64,000 bases of DNA from Sorangiineae bacterium NIC37A_2 (GTDB lineage: Bacteria; Myxococcota_A; Polyangia; Polyangiales; Polyangiaceae). The position numbers and the translations under genes were made by a program. This document shows, piece after piece, positions 49,206 through 58,003 of the stretch (its first letter is position 1; each line of letters begins with the position of its first letter). The stretch is taken from contig NASX01000027.1 in NCBI GenBank assembly GCA_002085155.1, forward strand, positions 1-64,000. The letters are read 5' to 3'. The notes under the pieces are model-generated. The model was not told where the DNA came from, made no database searches, and saw only the letters and a list, made by a program, of their open reading frames with translations.

Positions 49206-51878
49206 ATGGCGAAGACCACCTCCGAAATCCGCAGCGCCTTCCTCGAATTCTTCGCCCGAAATGGGCACGAGATCGTTCCGAGCGCGTCCCTCATTCCCCA
49301 AAACGATCCCACGTTGCTCTTCAACAACGCGGGCATGGTGCAGTTCAAGGACGTCTTCACCGGACAACAAACGCGCCCTTACAAGCGCGCCGCCTCGAGC
49401 CAGAAGTGCATCCGCATCAGCGGCAAGCACAATGACCTCGAAGAGGTCGGCCCTTCCCCGCGGCACCAGACCTTCTTCGAGATGCTCGGAAACTTCTCCT
49501 TCGGCGATTATTTCAAAGAGGAAGCGATCGTGTTCGCTTGGGAGTTTCTGACGAAAGACCTCGATCTGCCGAAGGAGCGCCTCGCGTTTACGTACTTCCG
49601 CGGCGAAGAGGGCATCGAGCCCGACTACGAAGCGCGCGATCTCTGGAAGAAGGTCACCGGCTTCGGCGACGACCGCATCCAGGGGCTCGGCATGGCCGAC
49701 AACTTCTGGTCCATGGGCGACACCGGTCCCTGTGGTCCGTGCAGTGAGATCTACTTCTATCGCGGAGACAACCCGAGCGCCCAGCCCTTCTCCGATCAGC
49801 AAGCGCCCGACGGGAGCGGCTGGATGGAGATCTGGAACCTCGTGTTCATGCAGTTCGAGCGCTCCCTTGTGGACGGCAAGGGAGTTCTCGCTCCGCTGCC
49901 GCGCCCGAGCATCGACACGGGCGCGGGTCTCGAGCGCCTGGCGAGCGTCGTCCAGGGGGTGAGCTCGAACTACGGCGTCGACCTCCTCAGCGGACTCGTT
50001 GAGCTCACGGCGGAGATCGCAAAAAAGCCCTACGGCGCCTCGATGTCGCCCGACGACGTGAGCATGCGCGTCGTCGCCGACCACGCGCGCACCACCGCCT
50101 TCTTGATCGCAGAGGGGATTCTCCCGGAGAAAACTGGGCGCGAGTACGTACTCCGGCGAGTCATGCGCCGCGCCATTCGTCACGGACACCGTCTCGGCAT
50201 TCGCGAACCCTTCTTGCACCTGGTGGCCGAGCGAGTGGTCGATACGATGGGCGACCACTACCCGGAGCTCCGCGAGCGCGCTGAGCTGATCAAGAGCGTC
50301 GCCGAAGGCGAGGAAGTGCGCTTCCGCCAGACGATCGAGCGCGGACTCGGACTTCTGGATGAGAAGTTTGAGGCCATGGAGCGCGAAGGCAAGACGGAGC
50401 TCGACGGCCGCTCCGCGTTCATGCTCTTCGATACCTACGGCTTCCCCGTCGATCTGACCGCAGTCGTGTGCCGCGAGCGTGGGCTCACCGTCGATATGGC
50501 GGGTTACGAGGAGGCGCTCAAGGAGGCGCGCGATCGCTCCAAGTTCGACGGACCTGGAGACGCCGTACAAGGCGTCTACCGCGAGGCCCGAGCCCTCGTT
50601 CCCGGCGAAAATGTGGCCTTTACGGGCTACGATCGCGACACCGACCAAGGGCGCATCGTGGCGCTGATTGTGGACGGAAAGCTCGTCCAGGAGGCTGAGC
50701 CCGGCAGCACCGTCGAGGTCGTCACCGAGCGCACCCCCTTCTACGGCGCTGGCGGCGGCCAGATCGGCGATCACGGCGAAATCCGCGTCGGAGAAGCGAG
50801 GGTCACCGTCGACGATACCGAAAAGCCCCTCACTGGCCTCGTGGTCCATCAGGGCAAGCTCGAGGGCGGCCCGATCCGCGTCGGTGACGAGGCACAGCTC
50901 GCGATCGATCGCGAACGGCGCGAGGCCACTCGCCGGAACCACTCCGCGACCCACCTCGTCCACTACGCCCTGCGCAAGGTGCTCGGCGGCCATGCGCAGC
51001 AGAAGGGCTCTTTGGTCGGTCCCGATCGGCTCCGCTTCGACTTCACGCACAACAGTCCGCTCGAACCCGATGAGATCAAAGAGATCGAGCAGATCGTGAA
51101 CCGAATCATCCTTGAGAATCACCCCATCCGCACCGAAGTGCTCAGCATGGCAGAAGCGAAGACGCGCGGAGCCATGATGATCTTCGAGGAGAAGTACGGC
51201 GACACCGTGCGCCTGCTCACGATGGGCCCCTCTGTTGAGCTCTGCGGCGGAACGCACGCCCGCGAGACCGGAGAGCTGGGTCTTTTCAAGATCACGAGTG
51301 AACAAGGCGTCGCAGCCGGCGTGCGCCGCCTCTTCGCGACGACCGGCCTCGGCTCCCTCGCTTATGTCCACGACTACGAGGCGAAGCTCAAGAGCGCCCT
51401 CGAGCTCACCAAGGCGACTCCGGACACCCTGACCGAAAAGATTGAGAAGCTCCTCGAACGCCAAAAGAAGCTCGAGCAGGAGATCCAGGCCCTCGAGAAG
51501 AAGCTGATCACGGGCGGCGGCGGGGGCATCGATGCCCTCCTCTCCCAGGCGCGCGAGATCGGTGGTGTGAAGGTGCTCGGCGTGCGCGTCGAGATCACGA
51601 ATCGAGAAGCGCTCCGCGAGCTCGCCGAACAACTCCGTGACAAACTTGGCGACGCTATCGTCCTCGTGGGAGCACCGGACGGCGACAAAGCCTCTCTCGT
51701 GCTCATGGTCTCGAAGTCCATCACCGACCGCTACCGGGCCGGCGATCTGATCAAGGCCGTCGCCGCCCACGTCGGCGGCAGCGGCGGCGGGCGCCCCGAT
51801 ATGGCCCAAGCCGGCGGGCCGAACGTCGCCGGCCTCGGCGCCGCCCTGGAGGCGATTTACGGGGTCGTTCAGGCGTAA
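49206..51878 (+). CDS. alaS: Alanine--tRNA ligase
   Basis: 890 aa; FLEFFARNGHEIVPSASLIPQNDPTLLFNNAGMVQFKDVFTG, HNDLEEVGPSPRHQTFFEMLGNFSFGDYFKEEAI, RNHSATHLVHYALRKVLG, CGGTHARETGELGLF. Confidence 0.98.
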   Translation: MAKTTSEIRSAFLEFFARNGHEIVPSASLIPQNDPTLLFNNAGMVQFKDVFTGQQTRPYKRAASSQKCIRISGKHNDLEEVGPSPRHQTFFEMLGNFSFGDYFKEEAIVFAWEFLTKDLDLPKERLAFTYFRGEEGIEPDYEARDLWKKVTGFGDDRIQGLGMADNFWSMGDTGPCGPCSEIYFYRGDNPSAQPFSDQQAPDGSGWMEIWNLVFMQFERSLVDGKGVLAPLPRPSIDTGAGLERLASVVQGVSSNYGVDLLSGLVELTAEIAKKPYGASMSPDDVSMRVVADHARTTAFLIAEGILPEKTGREYVLRRVMRRAIRHGHRLGIREPFLHLVAERVVDTMGDHYPELRERAELIKSVAEGEEVRFRQTIERGLGLLDEKFEAMEREGKTELDGRSAFMLFDTYGFPVDLTAVVCRERGLTVDMAGYEEALKEARDRSKFDGPGDAVQGVYREARALVPGENVAFTGYDRDTDQGRIVALIVDGKLVQEAEPGSTVEVVTERTPFYGAGGGQIGDHGEIRVGEARVTVDDTEKPLTGLVVHQGKLEGGPIRVGDEAQLAIDRERREATRRNHSATHLVHYALRKVLGGHAQQKGSLVGPDRLRFDFTHNSPLEPDEIKEIEQIVNRIILENHPIRTEVLSMAEAKTRGAMMIFEEKYGDTVRLLTMGPSVELCGGTHARETGELGLFKITSEQGVAAGVRRLFATTGLGSLAYVHDYEAKLKSALELTKATPDTLTEKIEKLLERQKKLEQEIQALEKKLITGGGGGIDALLSQAREIGGVKVLGVRVEITNREALRELAEQLRDKLGDAIVLVGAPDGDKASLVLMVSKSITDRYRAGDLIKAVAAHVGGSGGGRPDMAQAGGPNVAGLGAALEAIYGVVQA

Positions 51879-51893
51879 AAGGAGAGCCCACCC

Positions 51894-52673
51894 GTGACGA
51901 CGATTGAGGTCACCCGCCGCATCGAGGTCTCAGCACCAGCCCTCTGGAGCTACCTCTCGACGGCGAGTGGCCTCAGCACTTGGCACGCGGACGTCGTCAC
52001 CGGCAGCCTGCGCGAAGGCCTCTTCATCGCGAAATACCCGACCCTCGGCGCTGAGCTGCCGTTGAAGGTCGAGAGCCAGGCGCCGGGCCGCATGGTTCTC
52101 TTACGAGCCGGGCAGAGTCAGGTGAGCCTTTCCCTCGAATCGACCGATCCGGCGACCTCCCTCGTGCGCATCAGTCACGCGGGCCTCGAGCCGACCGACG
52201 ATCTCGGCGGCTTTCGGTCGTCCTGGGCCCTAGCGCTCGCGCTCCTCGATCTCGCCGCTACCGCCCACCCGGGCCACTCCCGGAGCGTCTTGTGGTTCTT
52301 CGAGCGCGTGCCCGTACCCGCCGCCCTCGCCCATTATTACTTCTCCACGCGCCAAGGTCTCGCGGCTTGGCTCGGCGAGACTCCCTCAGATATCGGCCCG
52401 ACCGGCAGTCCGCTCCGGATTCGTCTGTCCCCCGAGCTGACCTTGAGCGGGGAGGTTCTCTGCCATGAACCGGGGCGAGACCTGTGTTTCTCTTGGCGTG
52501 AACTGGATAGTGCCGCGCTCACACTCCGCACACTGCCCGCCGGCCCCAGCGAACGCCAAATCGCCATCTCCTACTCGAGCTTCTCGAAAGCCTATAGCGA
52601 TCGCCCGCGCCCTGAGCTCGCTGCCGCGATGAAACGACTCGGCGAACGGCTCCGCAGCGTCGGAAAGAGCTAG
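51894..52673 (+). CDS. Putative SRPBCC/AHSA1-like domain protein (possibly two copies)
   Basis: 259 aa; VTRRIEVSAPALWSYLSTASGLSTWHADVV and YYFSTRQGLAAWLGETPSDIGPTGSPLRIR; GTG start. Confidence 0.6.
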   Translation: MTTIEVTRRIEVSAPALWSYLSTASGLSTWHADVVTGSLREGLFIAKYPTLGAELPLKVESQAPGRMVLLRAGQSQVSLSLESTDPATSLVRISHAGLEPTDDLGGFRSSWALALALLDLAATAHPGHSRSVLWFFERVPVPAALAHYYFSTRQGLAAWLGETPSDIGPTGSPLRIRLSPELTLSGEVLCHEPGRDLCFSWRELDSAALTLRTLPAGPSERQIAISYSSFSKAYSDRPRPELAAAMKRLGERLRSVGKS

Positions 52674-53055
52674 AGTGGCTCGGAGAGCCCCGCACCATGA
52701 GCCGACCCAAACGCCCTGTTTGAGCCGGCCCACGGTTCAGTGCTCCATACTCGGACGACGGGCCAAAGATCGAGGTTCGAAAACACTTCTCATCCTCCAC
52801 CGGACGGGCGCGCATTTGACCCTTCGGCCAAGGATGTTTTCCGCGCTGCGCGCGTTCGCCGTTGTTTCGTGGCGTGCTGACCGCTGGGCCAAATACCTAG
52901 TGAGCATTTGATGTGCACGGGTCTTCTTGGTGGAGCTTGACTGATCGCTATAGAGTGGAATGTGAGCTGGCTCGCAAATTTGACCCGTCTTCCAGTGCAG
53001 TTTGTTGATTAAGAGTATCTCGCAAGAGCCGTTAGCCCTGAAAGGGAAGACTTAA

Positions 53056-53084
53056 GTTCAGGCTGTGAGGAGCTCAGCCTGAAC
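53056..53084. promoter_or_regulatory. Perfect inverted repeat upstream of the ParA/Roadblock operon
   Basis: gttcaggctg tgaggagct cagcctgaac, 10-bp perfect arms, ending 13 bp before the ATG at 53098. Confidence 0.7.
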
Positions 53085-53097
53085 GAACGGAAATCCA

Positions 53098-54252
53098 ATG
53101 CCCCGCGCCGAACCTCCCATGTCCCATGCATCCATCGAGGCACTACTCCGCCGTGGCCTCGATCACTACGGACGGAACGAAGTCATGGAAGCCGTCGCGC
53201 TCTGGCGCGAAGTTTTGCGCATCGACCCCTCGAACGAGCAAGCGGTCGACTTCCTTCAGACAGCCGGCTTCATTCCGGAAAAACCCGAGGCCCAGGTGCT
53301 CCCCTTCTCCCGGGAGTCCACGAGCGCTCGCGCTCCATCCCCCTACCCGCCCGCGCCGAGTGACACGAGCAGCGCGCCGCGGTTCCTGTCGCTCGCGCCC
53401 GACGCCCCGAAGCAGCTCATCACTCCCGACGGCGACCTCGCCGATCCGGAGCTCAAGACCCTGCTCATCGAGCGACGTTTCGAGGACGCCCTGCAGCGAC
53501 TCTACGCGCTGCGCTCCAAGCGCCCGCGCGACGAGGGTCTCTCGCGCAGCATCCAGCTCCTGCGCGAAAAACTCGCCGATGTTTACTCGGAGCAGCTGGT
53601 CCACCTGGACCGAGTTCCCCGCCTGACCTCGGCCGCCGAGAGACACGCCTTCAGCAGCGACGAACGTCAGATCGCCGCGCTGATCGACGGCATCTCCTCC
53701 TTCGGGGACATTGTCGCCGCCTCCAAGCTCGGCCGGGTGCCCACGCTACGCATCCTCTGCCAGCTCCAACAAGCGCACCTCATCACGAGCTCGTCCTCAA
53801 GCATCGCAGCTCCCCGACACGTCGGACCCGTGCCGGGCGCCTCGAAGGCGCATGCGCCTTCCGCATACCACCCACCCTCGCCCAAGGCCGCGTATCATCC
53901 GCCCACGCCTTCGGGACGCCCGACTCCCGCGCCCTCTTCCTCGTCCCCGGTCCTCACGCCTCCCTCCTTCGACGAACCTCCACCTTGGTCTCCGCCTCCG
54001 CGCGACCCGGGTGCCCCCGCAGGGAGCAAACCAGGCGGCTCATCGGCGCCGGTCAGTCCTCCTGCCTCCTCCCCCGAAGCCCGCGCGGCGGCCGCCTACG
54101 AGGCACGCTTCGCGCAGGCGATGCATTTTTACCTCGTGAGAGATTTTGAGCGTGCCATCGAGCTCTTTCGCCAATGCGAGGCCGAGCGTCCAGACGACCC
54201 GAGACCACGGCACAACCTCAAGGCGATCCAGAACCGCATGGGCAAATCATGA
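53098..54252 (+). CDS. TPR-containing protein with central winged-helix-like/DUF4388-like segment and Pro/Ser-rich linker
   Basis: 384 aa; EALLRRGLDHYGRNEVMEAVALWREVLRIDPSNEQAVDFL (TPR), SSDERQIAALIDGISSFGDIVAASKLGRVPTLRILCQLQQAHLI, C-terminal FYLVRDFERAIELFRQCEAERPDDPRPRHNLKAI (TPR). Confidence 0.75.
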   Translation: MPRAEPPMSHASIEALLRRGLDHYGRNEVMEAVALWREVLRIDPSNEQAVDFLQTAGFIPEKPEAQVLPFSRESTSARAPSPYPPAPSDTSSAPRFLSLAPDAPKQLITPDGDLADPELKTLLIERRFEDALQRLYALRSKRPRDEGLSRSIQLLREKLADVYSEQLVHLDRVPRLTSAAERHAFSSDERQIAALIDGISSFGDIVAASKLGRVPTLRILCQLQQAHLITSSSSSIAAPRHVGPVPGASKAHAPSAYHPPSPKAAYHPPTPSGRPTPAPSSSSPVLTPPSFDEPPPWSPPPRDPGAPAGSKPGGSSAPVSPPASSPEARAAAAYEARFAQAMHFYLVRDFERAIELFRQCEAERPDDPRPRHNLKAIQNRMGKS

Positions 54253-55052
54253 AAACTGTTGCAATTGTGAGTCAGAAGGGCGGCGTGGGAAAGACCACTC
54301 TCGCGTTGAATCTCGGGTTTTCGCTAGCGAAGCTCGGACTTCGGGTGGTGCTCGTCGACGCCGATCCACAAGGAGGCATCGGCCATTCGCTCAAGGGCTC
54401 CGGGGAGTCACCCGGACTCGCCGGTTACGCGACCCACGGCACGCGCGTCCGCGACGCGCTGCTGCGCACGCGCATCCCGGAGTTCAACATCCTCCCAGTT
54501 GGTGACGTCCCTCCTGAATACACGCAGGATTTCTCCTCCCAGTTCGCCGACGGCATGGTCCTAGCGACAGCAATGGATGACCTCTCGGCGCTGTTCGACG
54601 TCGCGCTGATCGACACTCCCGCCGGCTTCAACGGCGTGACTCTCGGCGCTTTGCGGGCCAGCGATCTGGCGCTCTCTCCCGTCCAGGCTGAGCCGATCGC
54701 GCTCCGAACTCTCCCCCAGCTGCTCGCTGTGATCGGTGCGCTCCGGGAGCAGGGCGCACATGTCGAGCTCGCGGGACTCGTGCTCTCCATGCTCCAACAG
54801 CGAAACTCCGATTCACTCGCGGTGGCCGAGGAGGTCTGGTCGCGACTGCCCCCAGAGCTCGTGTTCGAGACGACGATTCCCCGCGATCCCGCGGTCCTCG
54901 CGGCGAGCAGCGCCGGCGTCCCCCTCGCGCTCACTCACCGCTTACATCTTCCGCCCGTCGCACTCAGCTTTGACCAGCTCGCCGCTGAGTTTGCACAACG
55001 CACAGGACTTCTCACCGGAGATGCTGATGAGCCGCTCAGCCTTTTTGCCTGA
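54249..55052 (+). CDS. ParA/MinD-family ATPase
   Basis: MKTVAIVSQKGGVGKTTLALNLGFSLAKLGLRVVLVDADPQGGIGHSL (deviant Walker A), FDVALIDTPAGFNGVTLGALRASDLALSPVQAEPIALRTLPQLL. Confidence 0.95.
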   Translation: MKTVAIVSQKGGVGKTTLALNLGFSLAKLGLRVVLVDADPQGGIGHSLKGSGESPGLAGYATHGTRVRDALLRTRIPEFNILPVGDVPPEYTQDFSSQFADGMVLATAMDDLSALFDVALIDTPAGFNGVTLGALRASDLALSPVQAEPIALRTLPQLLAVIGALREQGAHVELAGLVLSMLQQRNSDSLAVAEEVWSRLPPELVFETTIPRDPAVLAASSAGVPLALTHRLHLPPVALSFDQLAAEFAQRTGLLTGDADEPLSLFA

Positions 55053-55656
55053 TTCGGTCCGCCTGCGGGGCCTTCTGCATGGACTGCACGCGAGGCCCGC
55101 GCCCTCGACGCCGCGCATCCCCGCCTCTGGGCACTACCGAACCCTCGACAGCGAGCCGTCTCCCGCGCAGCGACCCTCCTTCGAGGTTCCCCGCATCGAA
55201 CCTACGGTCCCGCCCAGAAAGACGCTGTCGCCGAGCCACCTGCCGGAGCCGACCGTACGGATCCCTCTGAACGGCTCGCTCGATGACCGATTCCTCGCGT
55301 TCGCGGCCTGGGCCAAGGAGGCCACCCACGCCATCTCCGTGTTCGTCACAGACAGCGAAGGTCTATCGATGATGCCGTCGACCGTCACCGAAGACTACCT
55401 CGCGGTCGCCGCCGAAATCTCCGCAGCCCAGCGCAAGCTGAGCCAGCTCCTCAAGGCGGTCGAGGGTGGCAGCACACGCCTCGAACTCGGGTCCTCTCCG
55501 ATCGTCGGAGTCCGCTTCATCGAGCTCATCTCGTGCAACACGGACTTCGGAGATTTCACGATCGGACTCCTTCTCTCCGAGCACCTTGGCTCAGGCCTCA
55601 CCAAAGGCCTGCGCGCTGCATTGCGGTCGTATTTAATGGCAGACCCGACAAATTAA
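55021..55656 (+). CDS. Roadblock/LC7-like protein with Pro-rich N-terminal region
   Basis: ISVFVTDSEGLSMMPSTVTEDYLAVAAEISAAQRKLSQLLKAVEGGSTRLELGSSPIVGVRFIELISCNTDFGDFTIGLLLSEHLG resembles MglB/Roadblock folds; overlaps the parA end. Confidence 0.65.
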   Translation: MLMSRSAFLPDSVRLRGLLHGLHARPAPSTPRIPASGHYRTLDSEPSPAQRPSFEVPRIEPTVPPRKTLSPSHLPEPTVRIPLNGSLDDRFLAFAAWAKEATHAISVFVTDSEGLSMMPSTVTEDYLAVAAEISAAQRKLSQLLKAVEGGSTRLELGSSPIVGVRFIELISCNTDFGDFTIGLLLSEHLGSGLTKGLRAALRSYLMADPTN

Positions 55657-55668
55657 GGCAAATATCAA

Positions 55669-56244
55669 ATGGTTCAGAGTGTGCAGCAAGTAGTCGCAGG
55701 GGTACCTTCCCTGCGTGGAGTGATCGTCACGGCGATGCCGGACTGTCTCCTCATCGACTCATGGATGAGGGACAACGAGAACTGGGCCTCCGAAGACGTC
55801 GCGGCCTATTTTGGTGACCTGATCCGCGCCAACCGCGAGGGGCTCAAGGCACTACATGCCTGGTCTGCGGAGATGGAGGTGACGATCGAGTCGACGGACA
55901 TGCTCCTCGTGCTCCGCGAAATCTCGACAGACTTCGTCGTCGGGTTCATTTTCGAGCGGGCGACTCCCCTGGGGATGGTGCGGCTCCACGTACGTCGCTC
56001 CATGGGAATTTTGGCCGAAATGTTGCCGAAGGTGCAGCCCGAGCAGCGTCCGCGCGCGCTCCGGGTCGCCGACTTCTTGGCTCGTTACGCGCCCGATCCT
56101 CACACCGCGCTCCAGCGCGCCGCTCTCCGCTCGGGCATCCCGCTCGAGCTCCTCAAGTCGCCGGAGAAGCTCTCTCCGGAACAACTCGAAATCTTCGAAC
56201 GCTCGGTACAGGACATCTTGGGGCTCGAGACGCTCAGCCTGTGA
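55669..56244 (+). CDS. Second Roadblock/LC7-like protein
   Basis: VVAGVPSLRGVIVTAMPDCLLIDSWMRDNENWASEDVAAYFGDLIRANREGLKALHAWSAEMEVTIESTDMLLVLREISTDFVVGFIFERATPLGMVRLHVRRSM. Confidence 0.7.
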   Translation: MVQSVQQVVAGVPSLRGVIVTAMPDCLLIDSWMRDNENWASEDVAAYFGDLIRANREGLKALHAWSAEMEVTIESTDMLLVLREISTDFVVGFIFERATPLGMVRLHVRRSMGILAEMLPKVQPEQRPRALRVADFLARYAPDPHTALQRAALRSGIPLELLKSPEKLSPEQLEIFERSVQDILGLETLSL

Positions 56245-56251
56245 GTGCATC

Positions 56252-57517
56252 ATGACGGAACTAAATCTCGGCACCCATCGCACATTCATCCCCGAACAGG
56301 AGCTCATGTTCCTGGCGGACGAGCCAGTGGTTTACCATTGCCACCACTTCAACCTCTTCCTCGACCAGACGATCGACGATGGCCTGGGCGCGGCGGAGGG
56401 GACCCTCTTACGCACCGAGGCCGCAGCCGAATTCTCGTATCGCCTCCTCAAGAATCTGTGCGAAAGGACAAACGCCGACACGCCCCCTGAGCGACTTCAG
56501 CTCGCCCGGGAGCTCTTCCGCCAGCTGGGCCATGGCACACTCGAGATCAACGCAGACGCCGACGGTGGCCAGGTCATCGGCACCCACCTCCACTACGGCT
56601 TCGCCTGGCAGGAGAAGTACGGGAAGAAGGTCAAACGCCACTATCCAGCGGACGCCTTCGCCGCCGGTTTCTCTTCTGCGGCCGTCGAAATCGCCTTCGG
56701 ACTCCCCCAGGGTTCGCTCACAGCGAAAGAGGAGCAATGTTTCGCGCTCAAGGATAAGAACTGCGTGTTCAGTCTGAAGCGGAGGGTGCCGCCCGTCCTC
56801 GACGGCGCGCCGGTCGACGCCCAGTCGACCCTCGCCGTGGTCGGTCCTCCCGAAAACGGGATCGGCGAAGACGTCATCCAGCCTATTGCCCAAGGCCTCA
56901 AGGAGTTCACCGCCGGGGTCGCCGGGGACGAGCGAGGTCTCGTGCAGGCGTTCGGCGTGTTCGTCACGATGCAGCTCACGGGTTACTACAATCGCGTCTC
57001 CTACGACGCCGTCAGGCGCATCGAAGCCAAGGCGCCCCACTCCGTCGGAGTGCTGGAAGAGCTGCTCCGCGAGTCGGGACACGTGTGCGTGTTCAATACC
57101 TTCGGCGGGATCTTGTTGTCTCCCGAGTGGGAAGGGCTGGTCGGTCCGCTCACGGACGATCCTCTCGACATCTTGAAGTGGAGCATCGCGATCGGAAGGG
57201 CCCTCGGTATGGGGCGCTGGGTGATCGCGGAGTTCGAGGCCGATCGGCGCTTCGTGGTCCGAACCTCGAGCTCGTACGAGTCGGCCTACTACCGGACGCG
57301 GTATGGGCTCGCGGATCGCCCCGTGGAGTACTTGTTCCAAGGAGCAGCCCTCGCCATGGCGCAGCTCGCACATCGCGTGAAGTTCACGGAGAAGCCCGCA
57401 CTCACGCCCGAGTACTATCAGTCGCTCTTCAAGGGCGGCGTGCCATGGCAAGCCGAGCAAACCCGCTCGATCGTCTGCGGCGATACGTTCAGCGAAATCG
57501 TCGTCACCCGCAAATGA
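56252..57517 (+). CDS. V4R (4-vinyl reductase)-like domain protein
   Basis: 421 aa; YPADAFAAGFSSAAVEIAFGLPQGSLTAKEEQCFALKDKNCVFSLKRR matches V4R-type aaG..sg....v...E..C.a.g...C.f.v pattern. Confidence 0.65.
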   Translation: MTELNLGTHRTFIPEQELMFLADEPVVYHCHHFNLFLDQTIDDGLGAAEGTLLRTEAAAEFSYRLLKNLCERTNADTPPERLQLARELFRQLGHGTLEINADADGGQVIGTHLHYGFAWQEKYGKKVKRHYPADAFAAGFSSAAVEIAFGLPQGSLTAKEEQCFALKDKNCVFSLKRRVPPVLDGAPVDAQSTLAVVGPPENGIGEDVIQPIAQGLKEFTAGVAGDERGLVQAFGVFVTMQLTGYYNRVSYDAVRRIEAKAPHSVGVLEELLRESGHVCVFNTFGGILLSPEWEGLVGPLTDDPLDILKWSIAIGRALGMGRWVIAEFEADRRFVVRTSSSYESAYYRTRYGLADRPVEYLFQGAALAMAQLAHRVKFTEKPALTPEYYQSLFKGGVPWQAEQTRSIVCGDTFSEIVVTRK

Positions 57518-57867
57518 TCGAAGATGATCGAAACGCAGGAGCGCCCGCGCCGAGCTCTGGTCCCGCCGAGGTCCAGATTCGGACGGGCCATTCCTGCTAT
57601 CGTGGACTGACTTGGGACTGTGAGCTCACGCCCCGAAAGAGCGTGGACCTGATCATCGCTCACCTTCTCTCGCTCGGGTTTATCGACGAGTCTCGCGGGG
57701 CTCGGGTCCGGGAGCTCGTGCATCCCGAGGCTCATCGCGTCATCCTGATTCCGAGCACCGGCCGTGTGCAGCTTCGGCTGCACTACCTCACGCCGCCCGA
57801 AAAGCGCCGCGAGGTCGCCGAGAACTTCGCTGGGTTGCTTCTGGGCGCCGCGCGCGCCGCCGCCTGA
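57514..57867 (+). CDS. Small hypothetical protein, last gene of the ParA/Roadblock operon
   Basis: ATG overlaps previous TGA (ATGA); MIEDDRNAGAPAPSSGPAEVQIRTGHSCYRGLTWDCELTPRKSVDLIIAHLLSLGF. Confidence 0.65.
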   Translation: MIEDDRNAGAPAPSSGPAEVQIRTGHSCYRGLTWDCELTPRKSVDLIIAHLLSLGFIDESRGARVRELVHPEAHRVILIPSTGRVQLRLHYLTPPEKRREVAENFAGLLLGAARAAA

Positions 57868-57920
57868 GACGGTCCAAGCCCCCGATCCGCAGAAGATCGC
57901 TGAACTCAACGTAAAATGGC

Positions 57921-57956
57921 CCTTCTGAGCGATCGTTTCGCCGATTGCTCAGAAGG
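57921..57956. terminator. Strong hairpin between the ParA operon and the convergent methyltransferase gene
   Basis: ccttctgagcgatcg tttcgc cgattgctcagaagg, 15-bp arms with one G/T wobble; T-run (cattttac) downstream on the minus strand. Confidence 0.65.
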
Positions 57957-58003
57957 AACGCGCCGCAGAATCACCGAAAATGCGCGGGGGCTCGCGTACG
58001 AGC

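Noticed and set aside
49098-51809. 903-aa minus-strand ORF opposite alaS
   Set aside because: Antisense shadow of a conserved housekeeping gene; low-complexity composition typical of codon-complement reading
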